DNA from: Bacteroidota bacterium | Lineage (GTDB): Bacteria > Bacteroidota > Ignavibacteria > Ignavibacteriales > Ignavibacteriaceae | Direction: 5' to 3' | NCBI GenBank assembly: GCA_023406915.1 | Contig: JAEXTR010000128.1 | Span: 1-17,622 of the forward strand | DNA: 17,622 bases | Part shown: piece after piece, positions 8,673 to 15,355 of the stretch | Numbering within the stretch: the stretch's first letter is position 1 | Layout of the letters: every line of letters begins with the position of its first letter | The notes under the pieces: model-generated | The model's input: only the letters and a program-made list of their open reading frames with translations | Database searches by the model: none | Told to the model about the DNA's origin: nothing | Made by a program: the position numbers and the translations under genes

Positions 8673-9293
8673 TCACTCTTCAACGACTTCCAGACTCCTC
8701 CAGAGATACCAGGATGCCACCGAACAGTAGGGTGACCATTTCTTTTCTGCTGCAAGACGACTCACTTCACTTTCGTCCGGGAGTCCGGGTAGCCCATATA
8801 CCCGCTGGATTCCCTTTTTTATGCCGAGGTCTTTTACTGGCAGTACATTGGGCCTTGCAAGGCAGAAGATCAGAAACATCTGTGCCGTCCACTCCCCAAT
8901 CCCTTTTACCTGTGTCAGGATTTCAACAATCGCTTCATCGGTTTTCCTGTCAATTCCGTTAAGCTTCAGCGTACCGCTGACAACCCGCTCAGCAAGGTCC
9001 TTTAACGAACTTGCCTTTGCGTTGGACAGCCCCAGTGCGCGCAACTGATCATGTGATGCTGCATGAATATGTTCCGGACGGATAGTGCCGCCACAAAAGG
9101 TTTCAACCCTGCCAATGATGGCTGCAGCTGCCTTCATGGAAAGTTGCTGTCCCGCAACAGAGCGTACCAGTATGGCAAAGTACCCCCTGCGCTTTTTCAG
9201 TGCGTATGGAGGATAGCGGCGGATATGGGCTGCAAGAACAGGATCATGTTTCTGAAAGTGTTTGTGTGCGGTACGAATTTCTTCTGGAGTCAT
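8673..9293 (-). CDS. DNA-3-methyladenine glycosylase of the AlkA/MAG type (HhH-GPD)
   Basis: This 206-residue protein should excise alkylated bases (such as 3-methyladenine) as the first step of base excision repair. It shows the family core: RSVAGQQLS at 44-52, a helix-hairpin-helix LTQVKGIGEWTAQMFLIF at about 126-143, and the Gly/Pro-Asp loop LPVKDLG at 151-157 with the likely catalytic Asp155. No four-Cys iron-sulfur cluster is seen at the C-terminus, which argues against an endonuclease III/MutY enzyme. It is shorter than E. coli AlkA because the N-terminal TBP-like domain is missing; such compact forms are common in bacteria and yeast. It is divergent from miaA across 85 bp. Confidence 0.9.
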   Translation of the reverse strand: MTPEEIRTAHKHFQKHDPVLAAHIRRYPPYALKKRRGYFAILVRSVAGQQLSMKAAAAIIGRVETFCGGTIRPEHIHAASHDQLRALGLSNAKASSLKDLAERVVSGTLKLNGIDRKTDEAIVEILTQVKGIGEWTAQMFLIFCLARPNVLPVKDLGIKKGIQRVYGLPGLPDESEVSRLAAEKKWSPYCSVASWYLWRSLEVVEE

Positions 9294-9378
9294 AGTATAT
9301 TTGGATCAGCAATGTTTCTGGTTGTGAATCATACATGCAAAATACGGAATTGTTTATCCTTTTCAGAGTTAAGTAACC

Positions 9379-10278
9379 ATGCCCTATAATCTTATCGTCT
9401 TTCTTGGTCCCACGGCTTCGGGGAAGACTGCCATTGCAGTATCATTTGCCTCACGGTGGCGCGGCGAAATCCTCTCCGCTGACTCACGGCAGGTGTACCG
9501 TGGACTCGATATCGGGTCCGGAAAGGATTTACACCTTTATGGCGATATCCCTTACCACCTGATTGATATTGCCTCTCTGCAGGAAGAGTTCAGCGTCTAT
9601 CATTACACACGCGCATTTGAACGGGCATACGGCCAGGTTGTAAGCAATGGAAACATCCCCGTAGTATGTGGCGGCAGTGGGATGTACCTATCGGCAATCA
9701 TTCAGAATTACCAGTTTGCAGAGGCAAGAACCACCCCCGAGCGAATTGCTGCATTGCAGGCAATGGATGATACAACCCTGCGTAACCTGTTGGGGCAGTA
9801 TCAGCCAAACCTTCACAATACAACTGATCTCAACGACAGAAACCGTCTGATCCGCGCACTGATCATTGCCGAATCCCCTCCCCCTCAGGAACCTGAGAGA
9901 ACATGGAATGCACTGGTACTGGGTATCTTTCCACCAAGGGATCAGGTAAAAGAGAATATCGCCCGCAGACTGAAAGAACGGCTGAACAATGGGCTGATTG
10001 AGGAAGTAGAGTCCCTGCTTGATGAAGGAGTGAGCTATGAACGCCTCTCACTCTTGGGGCTTGAGTACCACTATGTCGCCTCCTACCTCACCGGCAAACT
10101 CAATTACAATGATATGCACCAGCAGCTCAGATCTGCCATTATTCAGTTTGCCAAGCGACAAATGACCTGGTACCGTAAAATGGAGAAAGAGGGCGTAACG
10201 ATTCACCACATTCAATCAGCAAATGATCCCCTGCTGGAAGAGCTGATGCTTCAGAAGGAACAATTTCATTTTGCATAA
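9379..10278 (+). CDS. miaA: tRNA dimethylallyltransferase
   Basis: MiaA adds a dimethylallyl group to N6 of A37 in tRNAs reading UNN codons. The 299-residue length is normal. Visible landmarks are the P-loop GPTASGKT (10-17), SADSRQVYRGLDIGSGK (33-49) with the conserved Asp35, PYHLID (58-63), GGSGMYL (98-104) and, near the C-terminus, QFAKRQMTWYRK. The ATG at 9379 is followed at once by the beta strand that leads into the P-loop, so the start is secure. The ribosome site is weak. A TATATTTG at 9296-9303 matches the Bacteroidota TAnnTTTG element, but I see no partner TTTG at the usual distance. The next gene overlaps the last eight bases, so the two are probably translated in a coupled way. 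Confidence 0.96.
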   Translation: MPYNLIVFLGPTASGKTAIAVSFASRWRGEILSADSRQVYRGLDIGSGKDLHLYGDIPYHLIDIASLQEEFSVYHYTRAFERAYGQVVSNGNIPVVCGGSGMYLSAIIQNYQFAEARTTPERIAALQAMDDTTLRNLLGQYQPNLHNTTDLNDRNRLIRALIIAESPPPQEPERTWNALVLGIFPPRDQVKENIARRLKERLNNGLIEEVESLLDEGVSYERLSLLGLEYHYVASYLTGKLNYNDMHQQLRSAIIQFAKRQMTWYRKMEKEGVTIHHIQSANDPLLEELMLQKEQFHFA

Positions 10279-11524
10279 GACTGTATCCGCATACCTATCC
10301 CGCCAGACATTGTACCCTCTGATCCCTTCAACAGAGAAGCGTTTCCGTGCAGTAGTCGTTATCCCCTGCCATGCAGAAGCGGAATCATTGCCTGCATTGC
10401 TCAATAGTCTTTCCCGTATGGATATGACTCATAGTGATGATACCTCCATCATTTTTGTGCTGAACAACAGTATCTGTGCAGACGATGATGTAAGAATGAG
10501 CAATGCGGATTCTTTTAAAATTATTAACGAATATACACCATTGCTTTCACCGCTCTCTATTTTTGTGATCGATGCTTACACTTCGGGGCATGAACTCCCT
10601 GAAAAGGATGCAGGAGTGGGGCTTGCGCGGAAAATTGGAATGGATGCAGCACTGCAATTATTTCATGATCAGACAGGTGCGTTAGTATGTCTGGATGCGG
10701 ACTGCACCGTATCGGCAGATTATCTCACCGCTCTGTTTGAAGATGGTATCGCAGCAAACATTCAGGCGGGCTGTTTCCCCTTCTTTCACCCTATTACACC
10801 GGGCACTCCGAATCGTGAAGCGATCATTGTGTATGAGATATATCTCCGTTACTATCTGGCGGGGCTCAGATACTCCGCCTCACCGCATGCGTTTCACACT
10901 ATCGGCAGCACCATGATTTGCAGTCCCGTTGCCTATGCTGCCATTGGGGGAATGAACAAGCGGAAGGCTGCAGAGGATTTTTATTTTATGGAGAAGCTCT
11001 CCAAGTCGCATCAGGTTGTGCAACTGCAAAGGGGGGCAGTGTATCCATCCTCAAGAGTTTCACTCCGGGTACCGTTCGGCACCGGTCAGCGTGTCTACCG
11101 GTTTTTATCCGGCGAAAGGGATGAATATCTTTTATATCCTCCCGCATTGTTTGCTGCGCTCAGGGATTTTCATCAGAGGTATTATGATGAAACGATTGAT
11201 CCGGTTGATCTGCCAGACGCTGTAGCACAGGCGCACCCTGATATTGTTACATTCCTTGAGAGTCAGGGATTCTGTGCTGCATGGGGGAAGATTGCAGCCA
11301 ATTCAAAAACCAGTGCTCAGATGAGGTATCAGAAGCAGATATGGATGGATAGTTTCCGCACTCTGAAGCTTGTTCATTACCTGCGGGATCATTCGTTTCC
11401 TATGATGGATATGAAGGGTGCGTTAAGAGACTTTACCGGCAGAGCGGACCTCAATGAGCTTGAAGAATTTCTTTTGTTGCTGCGTAAAGCCGATTATCCG
11501 GCATTTCCTAAAATACTGGTCTGA
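10271..11524 (+). CDS. Family 2-like glycosyltransferase of unknown substrate
   Basis: The frame gives 417 residues from a TTG at 10271, eight bases inside miaA. AAGGA lies about eleven bases upstream of that TTG. No ATG occurs in frame until codon 50, which is past the first conserved motif, so a non-ATG start (10271, or TTG at 10310) is required. A GT-A fold is suggested by AVVVIPCHAEAESLPALLNSL (27-47), GVGLARKIGMDAAL (115-128), the DxD-type motif CLDADCT (140-146, Asp142 and Asp144) and AAEDFYF with Glu235-Asp236 in the acceptor/base region. No membrane helix is evident, so it is probably cytosolic or peripheral. Sugar donor and acceptor cannot be told from the sequence; the amidase gene downstream makes an envelope polymer possible but unproven. 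Confidence 0.78.
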   Translation: MHKTVSAYLSRQTLYPLIPSTEKRFRAVVVIPCHAEAESLPALLNSLSRMDMTHSDDTSIIFVLNNSICADDDVRMSNADSFKIINEYTPLLSPLSIFVIDAYTSGHELPEKDAGVGLARKIGMDAALQLFHDQTGALVCLDADCTVSADYLTALFEDGIAANIQAGCFPFFHPITPGTPNREAIIVYEIYLRYYLAGLRYSASPHAFHTIGSTMICSPVAYAAIGGMNKRKAAEDFYFMEKLSKSHQVVQLQRGAVYPSSRVSLRVPFGTGQRVYRFLSGERDEYLLYPPALFAALRDFHQRYYDETIDPVDLPDAVAQAHPDIVTFLESQGFCAAWGKIAANSKTSAQMRYQKQIWMDSFRTLKLVHYLRDHSFPMMDMKGALRDFTGRADLNELEEFLLLLRKADYPAFPKILV

Positions 11525-11593
11525 TATGGCGAAAATCCGTATCTTACCAAAAGCTTTCAATACTTCTTTTTTGAGTGAAATGAAAGGACTGCA

Positions 11594-13126
11594 ATGCGGA
11601 AATCATTTGGCTATGCCATCTGCCTTTTCTGGGTTTTCCTCACTGCTGCATCTGCTCAGGATTATACCGTAAAAATAAATGCCGGCGATTACTACTTTGC
11701 TCTGCCAGCCCGGCAGATTGACCGCGTGTATTATGTGCATGCTGATTCCATTGGTGCCAGGCTCTTCAGTGACTACCGCCGAACCGGCAACAATATTGAA
11801 TTCCTCTCTGTCACCCATACTATGACCGTTAAAGCCGGTAACCCCTTCATCACACTTTTCAATCTGAAACACGCTGAAGAAGAAATCCGCCAGATACCCA
11901 TAATACCTTTGATGCTCAGTGATGGTATTTACCTTCCGCTGGAGCAGATGAAGGATATGCTCAGAATGGTTATTGGCAGAAAGCTCTCAACTGAGTACTC
12001 CAAACGTGGCAATGATCCGGTAGTGACTGATCATCAGGAAGTAGATGAGACTCCAACTCCCGTTGCCGGGTCGAACGCACTCATTGGGTTTCAGCTGGAC
12101 AGGAAGAAGAACGGAACAATTGTCAATCTCGGATTCAAACAACCTGTGAAAGAATTCAAGCATAAACTGTTCGGAAACACCCTGAAGGTCCGTTTATACG
12201 GTGTGACCATCAATCCGAAAGAGGTGGATAACAGTTATGATGAGGGTGTGATTGCGCTGGTAATTGCCGAGAATTTTGACGGGTATTCAGAGATTCATTT
12301 TACGCTCCGCAGCAATTTCCGCTCGTATGATCTGATCAAAACGAAGAAGGGGGGACTCATGATCACCCTTCATAATGATAAGTTTTCGGAGCTGAACGAG
12401 GATAAAAAAAAAACTAAAAAATTCAGTACCGTGATCATTGACCCCGGACACGGCGGGAAGGATCATGGCGCACTGGGACTGAATGGAGAGAGGGAAAAGG
12501 AAATTAATCTTGCAGTGGCGCTGCGCCTGGGTGATTTGATCGAGAAAAACCTTCCCGGCGTGCATGTGGTGTACACCCGTAAATCCGATAAGTTTATTGA
12601 ACTGTATAAACGGGGTAAAATCGCCAATCAGAATGACGGTAGTCTCTTTATCTCTCTGCACTGCAACTCCACCCCAAAAAAGCCTTCTGATGCAGAGGGT
12701 TTTGAAATCTACCTGCTGCGTCCCGGTAAGACCGACGAAGCCATCAGGATTGCCGAAACAGAAAACAGTGTCATTTCGTATGAGGATGATCCCTCCCGTT
12801 ATCAGGAACTGACCGACGAGAATTTTATTCTGGTAAGTATGCAGCATGCATCGTATATGCAGTTTTCTGAAAAATTCTCTCTGATGCTTGACCAGTCATT
12901 ATCCCGCGTTACGGGCTTAAAAAGCCGTGGGGTAAAACAGGCGGGATTTCTGGTTCTGGTGGGTGTGGCAATGCCGGCAGTGCTGATAGAAAAGGGTTTT
13001 ATTTCTAATCCGGATGAGGCGCGGTACATCAACTCTTCAAAGGGTAAGGATGAACTTGCCACTGCTATTTTTGAAGCAGTAAAGACCTATAAGCAGTATT
13101 ACGATGCAGAGTTTGCCAAACAATAA
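11594..13126 (+). CDS. N-acetylmuramoyl-L-alanine amidase (Amidase_3, zinc-dependent)
   Basis: The 510-residue exported enzyme should cut the amide bond between N-acetylmuramic acid and L-Ala of peptidoglycan, in cell separation or wall remodelling. AAAGGA at 11583-11588 supports the start. The signal peptide ends near SAQ (20-22). Residues about 25-130 resemble a copper-amine-oxidase N-terminal-like domain. Residues 160-262 form a beta-rich AMIN-like region that may bind the wall. The catalytic domain runs from about 277 to 500: IDPGHGGKDHGA (His286), EREKEINL (Glu301) and ISLHCNS (His356) as zinc ligands, and IEKGFISN with the catalytic Glu466. The Lys-rich joint between the two halves (271-276) is encoded by a run of ten A residues (12404-12413). 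The gene starts 69 bp after the glycosyltransferase and is probably in the same transcript. Confidence 0.93.
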   Translation: MRKSFGYAICLFWVFLTAASAQDYTVKINAGDYYFALPARQIDRVYYVHADSIGARLFSDYRRTGNNIEFLSVTHTMTVKAGNPFITLFNLKHAEEEIRQIPIIPLMLSDGIYLPLEQMKDMLRMVIGRKLSTEYSKRGNDPVVTDHQEVDETPTPVAGSNALIGFQLDRKKNGTIVNLGFKQPVKEFKHKLFGNTLKVRLYGVTINPKEVDNSYDEGVIALVIAENFDGYSEIHFTLRSNFRSYDLIKTKKGGLMITLHNDKFSELNEDKKKTKKFSTVIIDPGHGGKDHGALGLNGEREKEINLAVALRLGDLIEKNLPGVHVVYTRKSDKFIELYKRGKIANQNDGSLFISLHCNSTPKKPSDAEGFEIYLLRPGKTDEAIRIAETENSVISYEDDPSRYQELTDENFILVSMQHASYMQFSEKFSLMLDQSLSRVTGLKSRGVKQAGFLVLVGVAMPAVLIEKGFISNPDEARYINSSKGKDELATAIFEAVKTYKQYYDAEFAKQ

Positions 13127-13204
13127 TACCATCCCGATGGATTGATTTCTATCCTCATAATTCTCTATCTTTCTTTTTTACAATAATCTGGATTCAAAAC
13201 ACCT

Positions 13205-13633
13205 ATGACCAAAGCTCAGATCTGGGTTGCCGTATTCGTGGCAGCATTCATTATCCTCTTCCTTTTGCAAACCCTTACCAAACCGGATAAGGAAACCATT
13301 GCTCCCCCTATGATGGAAGATTACAGTTCTGCTGCCGGTGAAGAAGCACAAACCGGTGAACTCACCGGACTGGACCTGATGCGTCAGACCGGCTGCCTGA
13401 ACTGCCATGGTGCAAATCTTGACGGTTCAACCATGGGACCCGCCTTAACCGGTATCAAGTCACACTATACCAAAGATCAGCTGATTGCCTATCTGAAAGA
13501 TCCGGCATCCTTTGCTGAGAATGAACGGATCAAAGAATTTAAAACGAGGTTCCAGGGTACGCGCATGCCCGCCTACAATAACAAACCTGCCGCAGAGCTC
13601 AACACCATTGCAGATTATCTGCTTGCCCGCTGA
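13205..13633 (+). CDS. Membrane-anchored class I cytochrome c
   Basis: The 142-residue protein has an uncleaved-looking N-terminal membrane helix (6-24), a Pro/Glu/Ala-rich linker (25-55) and one cytochrome c domain. The heme attachment motif CLNCH is at 64-68, with His68 as one axial ligand, and Met121 in GTRMPAYN is the probable second. The domain should face the periplasm and carry electrons between respiratory complexes. It is a monoheme form; no oxidase or reductase gene is adjacent, so its partner is unknown. The start at 13205 has no Shine-Dalgarno sequence. A TACAAT about 30 bases upstream might be a -10 element, but no good -35 is present. Confidence 0.9.
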   Translation: MTKAQIWVAVFVAAFIILFLLQTLTKPDKETIAPPMMEDYSSAAGEEAQTGELTGLDLMRQTGCLNCHGANLDGSTMGPALTGIKSHYTKDQLIAYLKDPASFAENERIKEFKTRFQGTRMPAYNNKPAAELNTIADYLLAR

Positions 13634-13655
13634 CCCTTATTCTGTTTATAGCAAT

Positions 13656-13684
13656 AAAAAAGCCGCCCTGGGGCGGCTTTTTTT
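13656..13684. terminator. Bidirectional Rho-independent terminator
   Basis: AAAAAAGCCGCC, a CTGG loop and GGCGGCTTTTTT form a perfect GC-rich stem with an A tract on one side and a T tract on the other. It therefore works on both strands. It sits between the stops of the converging cytochrome c gene (13633) and fbaB (13729) and should end both transcripts. Confidence 0.93.
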
Positions 13685-13728
13685 GTTCTACTTTTCCTTC
13701 CTTTCCGGGGAAGTATCGACCTGGTTCA

Positions 13729-14778
13729 TTAGGCGATGGTAACTTCTTTCTCGAGGTACACATCCTGAATCAGGTTCAGCAGCTCTACGCCTTCGCTCAT
13801 CGGGCGCTGGAATGCTTTACGGCCGGAGATCAGACCCATGCCGCCAGCACGCTTATTGATAACTGCGGTTTTGCATGCATCAGCAAAATCGTTATCGCCT
13901 GATGCGCCACCACTGTTGATCAATCCCTGTCTGCCCATATAGTTGTTGATAACCTGATAACGGGTCAGATCAATCGGATGATCAGAGCTCAGTTCACTGT
14001 ACACTTTTTTGTGGGTTTTACCGAAATTGACTGCATTGTAGCCGCCATTGTTTTCGGGCATTTTCTGCTTGATAATGTCAGCCTGAATGGTAACACCAAG
14101 GTGGTTTGCCTGACCGGTAAGATCTGCGGACACATGATAATCAACGCCATCCTTCTTGAAGGCATTGTTTCTGGTGTAGCACCACAGAATGGTTGCAAGG
14201 CCGAGTTCGTGCGCATATTCAAAAGCTTCACTTACTTCCATAATCTGGCGTGTGCTTTCTTCTGAACCGAAATAGATGGTTGCGCCTACGGCTGCTGCAC
14301 CCATGTTCCATGCCTGTTCAATGCTGGCGAACATAATCTGGTCAAACTTGTTCGGATAGGTCAGCAGTTCGTTATGGTTGATTTTCAGCACAAACGGAAT
14401 TTTGTGTGCGTACTTGCGTGAAACACTGCCAAGCACACCCAGGGTTGATGCAACTGCGTTGCAACCGCCTTCAATAGCCAGTTCAACGATCTTTTCGGGA
14501 TCGAAGTATTCCGGATTCGGCGCAAATGTTGCACCGGCAGAGTGCTCAATACCCTGGTCAACCGGTAAAATGGAGAGGTAACCGGTGCCTGAGAGGCGTC
14601 CGGTCATATACAGCCATTGCAGGTTCTTCAGAACATTGATGTTACGGTCTGTGGGCATAAAAATTCTGTCCACAAAATCGGGCCCCGGCAAATGGAGCTT
14701 TTCTTTCGGAAATTTTGCCTTATAGGTCAGCAGACTCTCGGCTTCGGCGCCTAAGAGTTCCTGTATTTTGTTTATCAT
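13729..14778 (-). CDS. fbaB: Class I fructose-bisphosphate aldolase (FbaB/DhnA type)
   Basis: This 349-residue Schiff-base aldolase interconverts fructose-1,6-bisphosphate with dihydroxyacetone phosphate and glyceraldehyde-3-phosphate in glycolysis and gluconeogenesis. The length and the C-terminal block (YMGRQGLINSGGASG, NKRAGGMGLISGRKAFQRP) match the bacterial FbaB branch closely. LPVDQGIEH (71-79, Asp74) lies near the active site. Lys237 in ADIIKQK is the likely Schiff-base lysine, by family position. No metal-binding His set of class II enzymes is present. GGGAG six bases before the ATG at 14778 makes a good ribosome site. The gene stands alone, with its own candidate promoter and a strong terminator. 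Confidence 0.96.
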   Translation of the reverse strand: MINKIQELLGAEAESLLTYKAKFPKEKLHLPGPDFVDRIFMPTDRNINVLKNLQWLYMTGRLSGTGYLSILPVDQGIEHSAGATFAPNPEYFDPEKIVELAIEGGCNAVASTLGVLGSVSRKYAHKIPFVLKINHNELLTYPNKFDQIMFASIEQAWNMGAAAVGATIYFGSEESTRQIMEVSEAFEYAHELGLATILWCYTRNNAFKKDGVDYHVSADLTGQANHLGVTIQADIIKQKMPENNGGYNAVNFGKTHKKVYSELSSDHPIDLTRYQVINNYMGRQGLINSGGASGDNDFADACKTAVINKRAGGMGLISGRKAFQRPMSEGVELLNLIQDVYLEKEVTIA

Positions 14779-14822
14779 AGACTACTCCCGGATAAAAAAA
14801 GGAAAAAAATAATTATCATTGT

Positions 14823-14851
14823 AATGTAAGGCTAAAAACGGTGTTTTTCAA
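14823..14851 (-). promoter_or_regulatory. Candidate sigma70-like promoter of fbaB
   Basis: On the minus strand TTGAAA (14851-14846) and TACATT (14828-14823) are 17 bases apart. They match the -35 at five of six positions and the -10 at four of six. A TACAAT follows a few bases later. The predicted transcript would begin about 35-40 bases before the fbaB start. The assignment rests on motif and spacing only. Confidence 0.35.
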
Positions 14852-14970
14852 TAATAAAATGAGTATCCTTTAGGTTTTGGGGTGGGGGTAAAAGATAGGC
14901 TCATTGGATAATTTGGTGGCAAATATGTATTGAGGCTTGGAGTTGAATTCGTCCAACTTTTAAAAAGGTG

Positions 14971-14988
14971 CGACCCGCTATGGGGTCG
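14971..14988. repeat. REP-like palindrome 1
   Basis: CGACCC, a six-base spacer GCTATG and GGGTCG form a perfect six-base inverted repeat. It has the same stem as the palindrome at 15187-15204, over 200 bp away, which suggests members of one repeat family rather than chance. Confidence 0.65.
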
Positions 14989-15011
14989 GGTCACCCTCTC
15001 TCGATTTTTTT

Positions 15012-15162
15012 CTATAAATCTTTAACCCGCTACGGGGTCAGTCCCTGACACATAATCTGCCGCCGGCGGCGGCGGATTTCAACAATCTAATTATGCTGGC
15101 GTTGCGAATAAATGGTAATCCGATCGCTTGGCACCGATCCCAGCGGGATCGAAGATTTATAG
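15012..15162. repeat. 151-bp element bounded by 11-bp perfect inverted repeats
   Basis: CTATAAATCTT at 15012-15022 is the exact reverse complement of AAGATTTATAG at 15152-15162. Just inside each end is a GC-rich palindrome: ACCC-GCTACG-GGGT at 15025-15038 and CGATCCC-AGC-GGGATCG at 15135-15151. The halves are therefore two copies of one unit (TTTATAG flank plus palindrome) in opposite orientation, the layout of bacterial interspersed mosaic elements built from REP sequences. It has no coding capacity. By analogy, such repeats are moved by REP-associated tyrosine transposases encoded elsewhere; none is in this window. Confidence 0.6.
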
Positions 15163-15186
15163 TCATAATGAAGAGAATAACCACTT

Positions 15187-15204
15187 CGACCCCGAAGCGG
15201 GTCG
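15187..15204. repeat. REP-like palindrome 2
   Basis: CGACCC, spacer CGAAGC and GGGTCG repeat the stem found at 14971-14988. It lies 25 bp outside the right end of the 151-bp inverted-repeat element and may be a third, partly decayed unit. Confidence 0.6.
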
Positions 15205-15355
15205 TACACCCATGATACTATCAGTAGAATCTTCATTATTATTGGCAATTATTTCAGGTGAACAAAAAGATACCCGGAGGAGTAAGTATTACAATTGTAA
15301 AGTTGCATACACATTCCTGAAGTGAGACGGGACGGTCAATTATTCCCGATTGTGA

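Larger units (their letters stand above)
14852..15355. other. Gene-free region rich in palindromes between fbaB and the patatin gene
   Basis: About 500 bp here carry no believable gene. They hold several short GC-rich palindromes of the GACCC...GGGTC type, a GC-only palindrome near 15060-15070 (GCCGCCGGCGGC), a 151-bp element bounded by inverted repeats, and a perfect AT-rich palindrome at 15289-15300. A GGAGGAG at 15276-15282 looks like a ribosome site, but no start codon with an open frame follows it. No obvious terminator for the patatin gene is seen. Confidence 0.6.

Noticed and set aside
12287..12847. 186-codon open frame on the minus strand across the amidase gene
   Set aside because: It lies fully antisense to the catalytic region with all expected amidase motifs, has no signal or family pattern, and is a shadow of the real gene.
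14877..14890. G-rich run (GGGG then GGGGG) suggesting a G-quadruplex
   Set aside because: Only two G runs are close together; four are needed for a normal intramolecular quadruplex.
15128..15325. 65-codon open frame in the gap beside the patatin gene
   Set aside because: It runs through the palindromic repeats, encodes no recognisable pattern and has no ribosome site; it is best explained as translation of repeat DNA.
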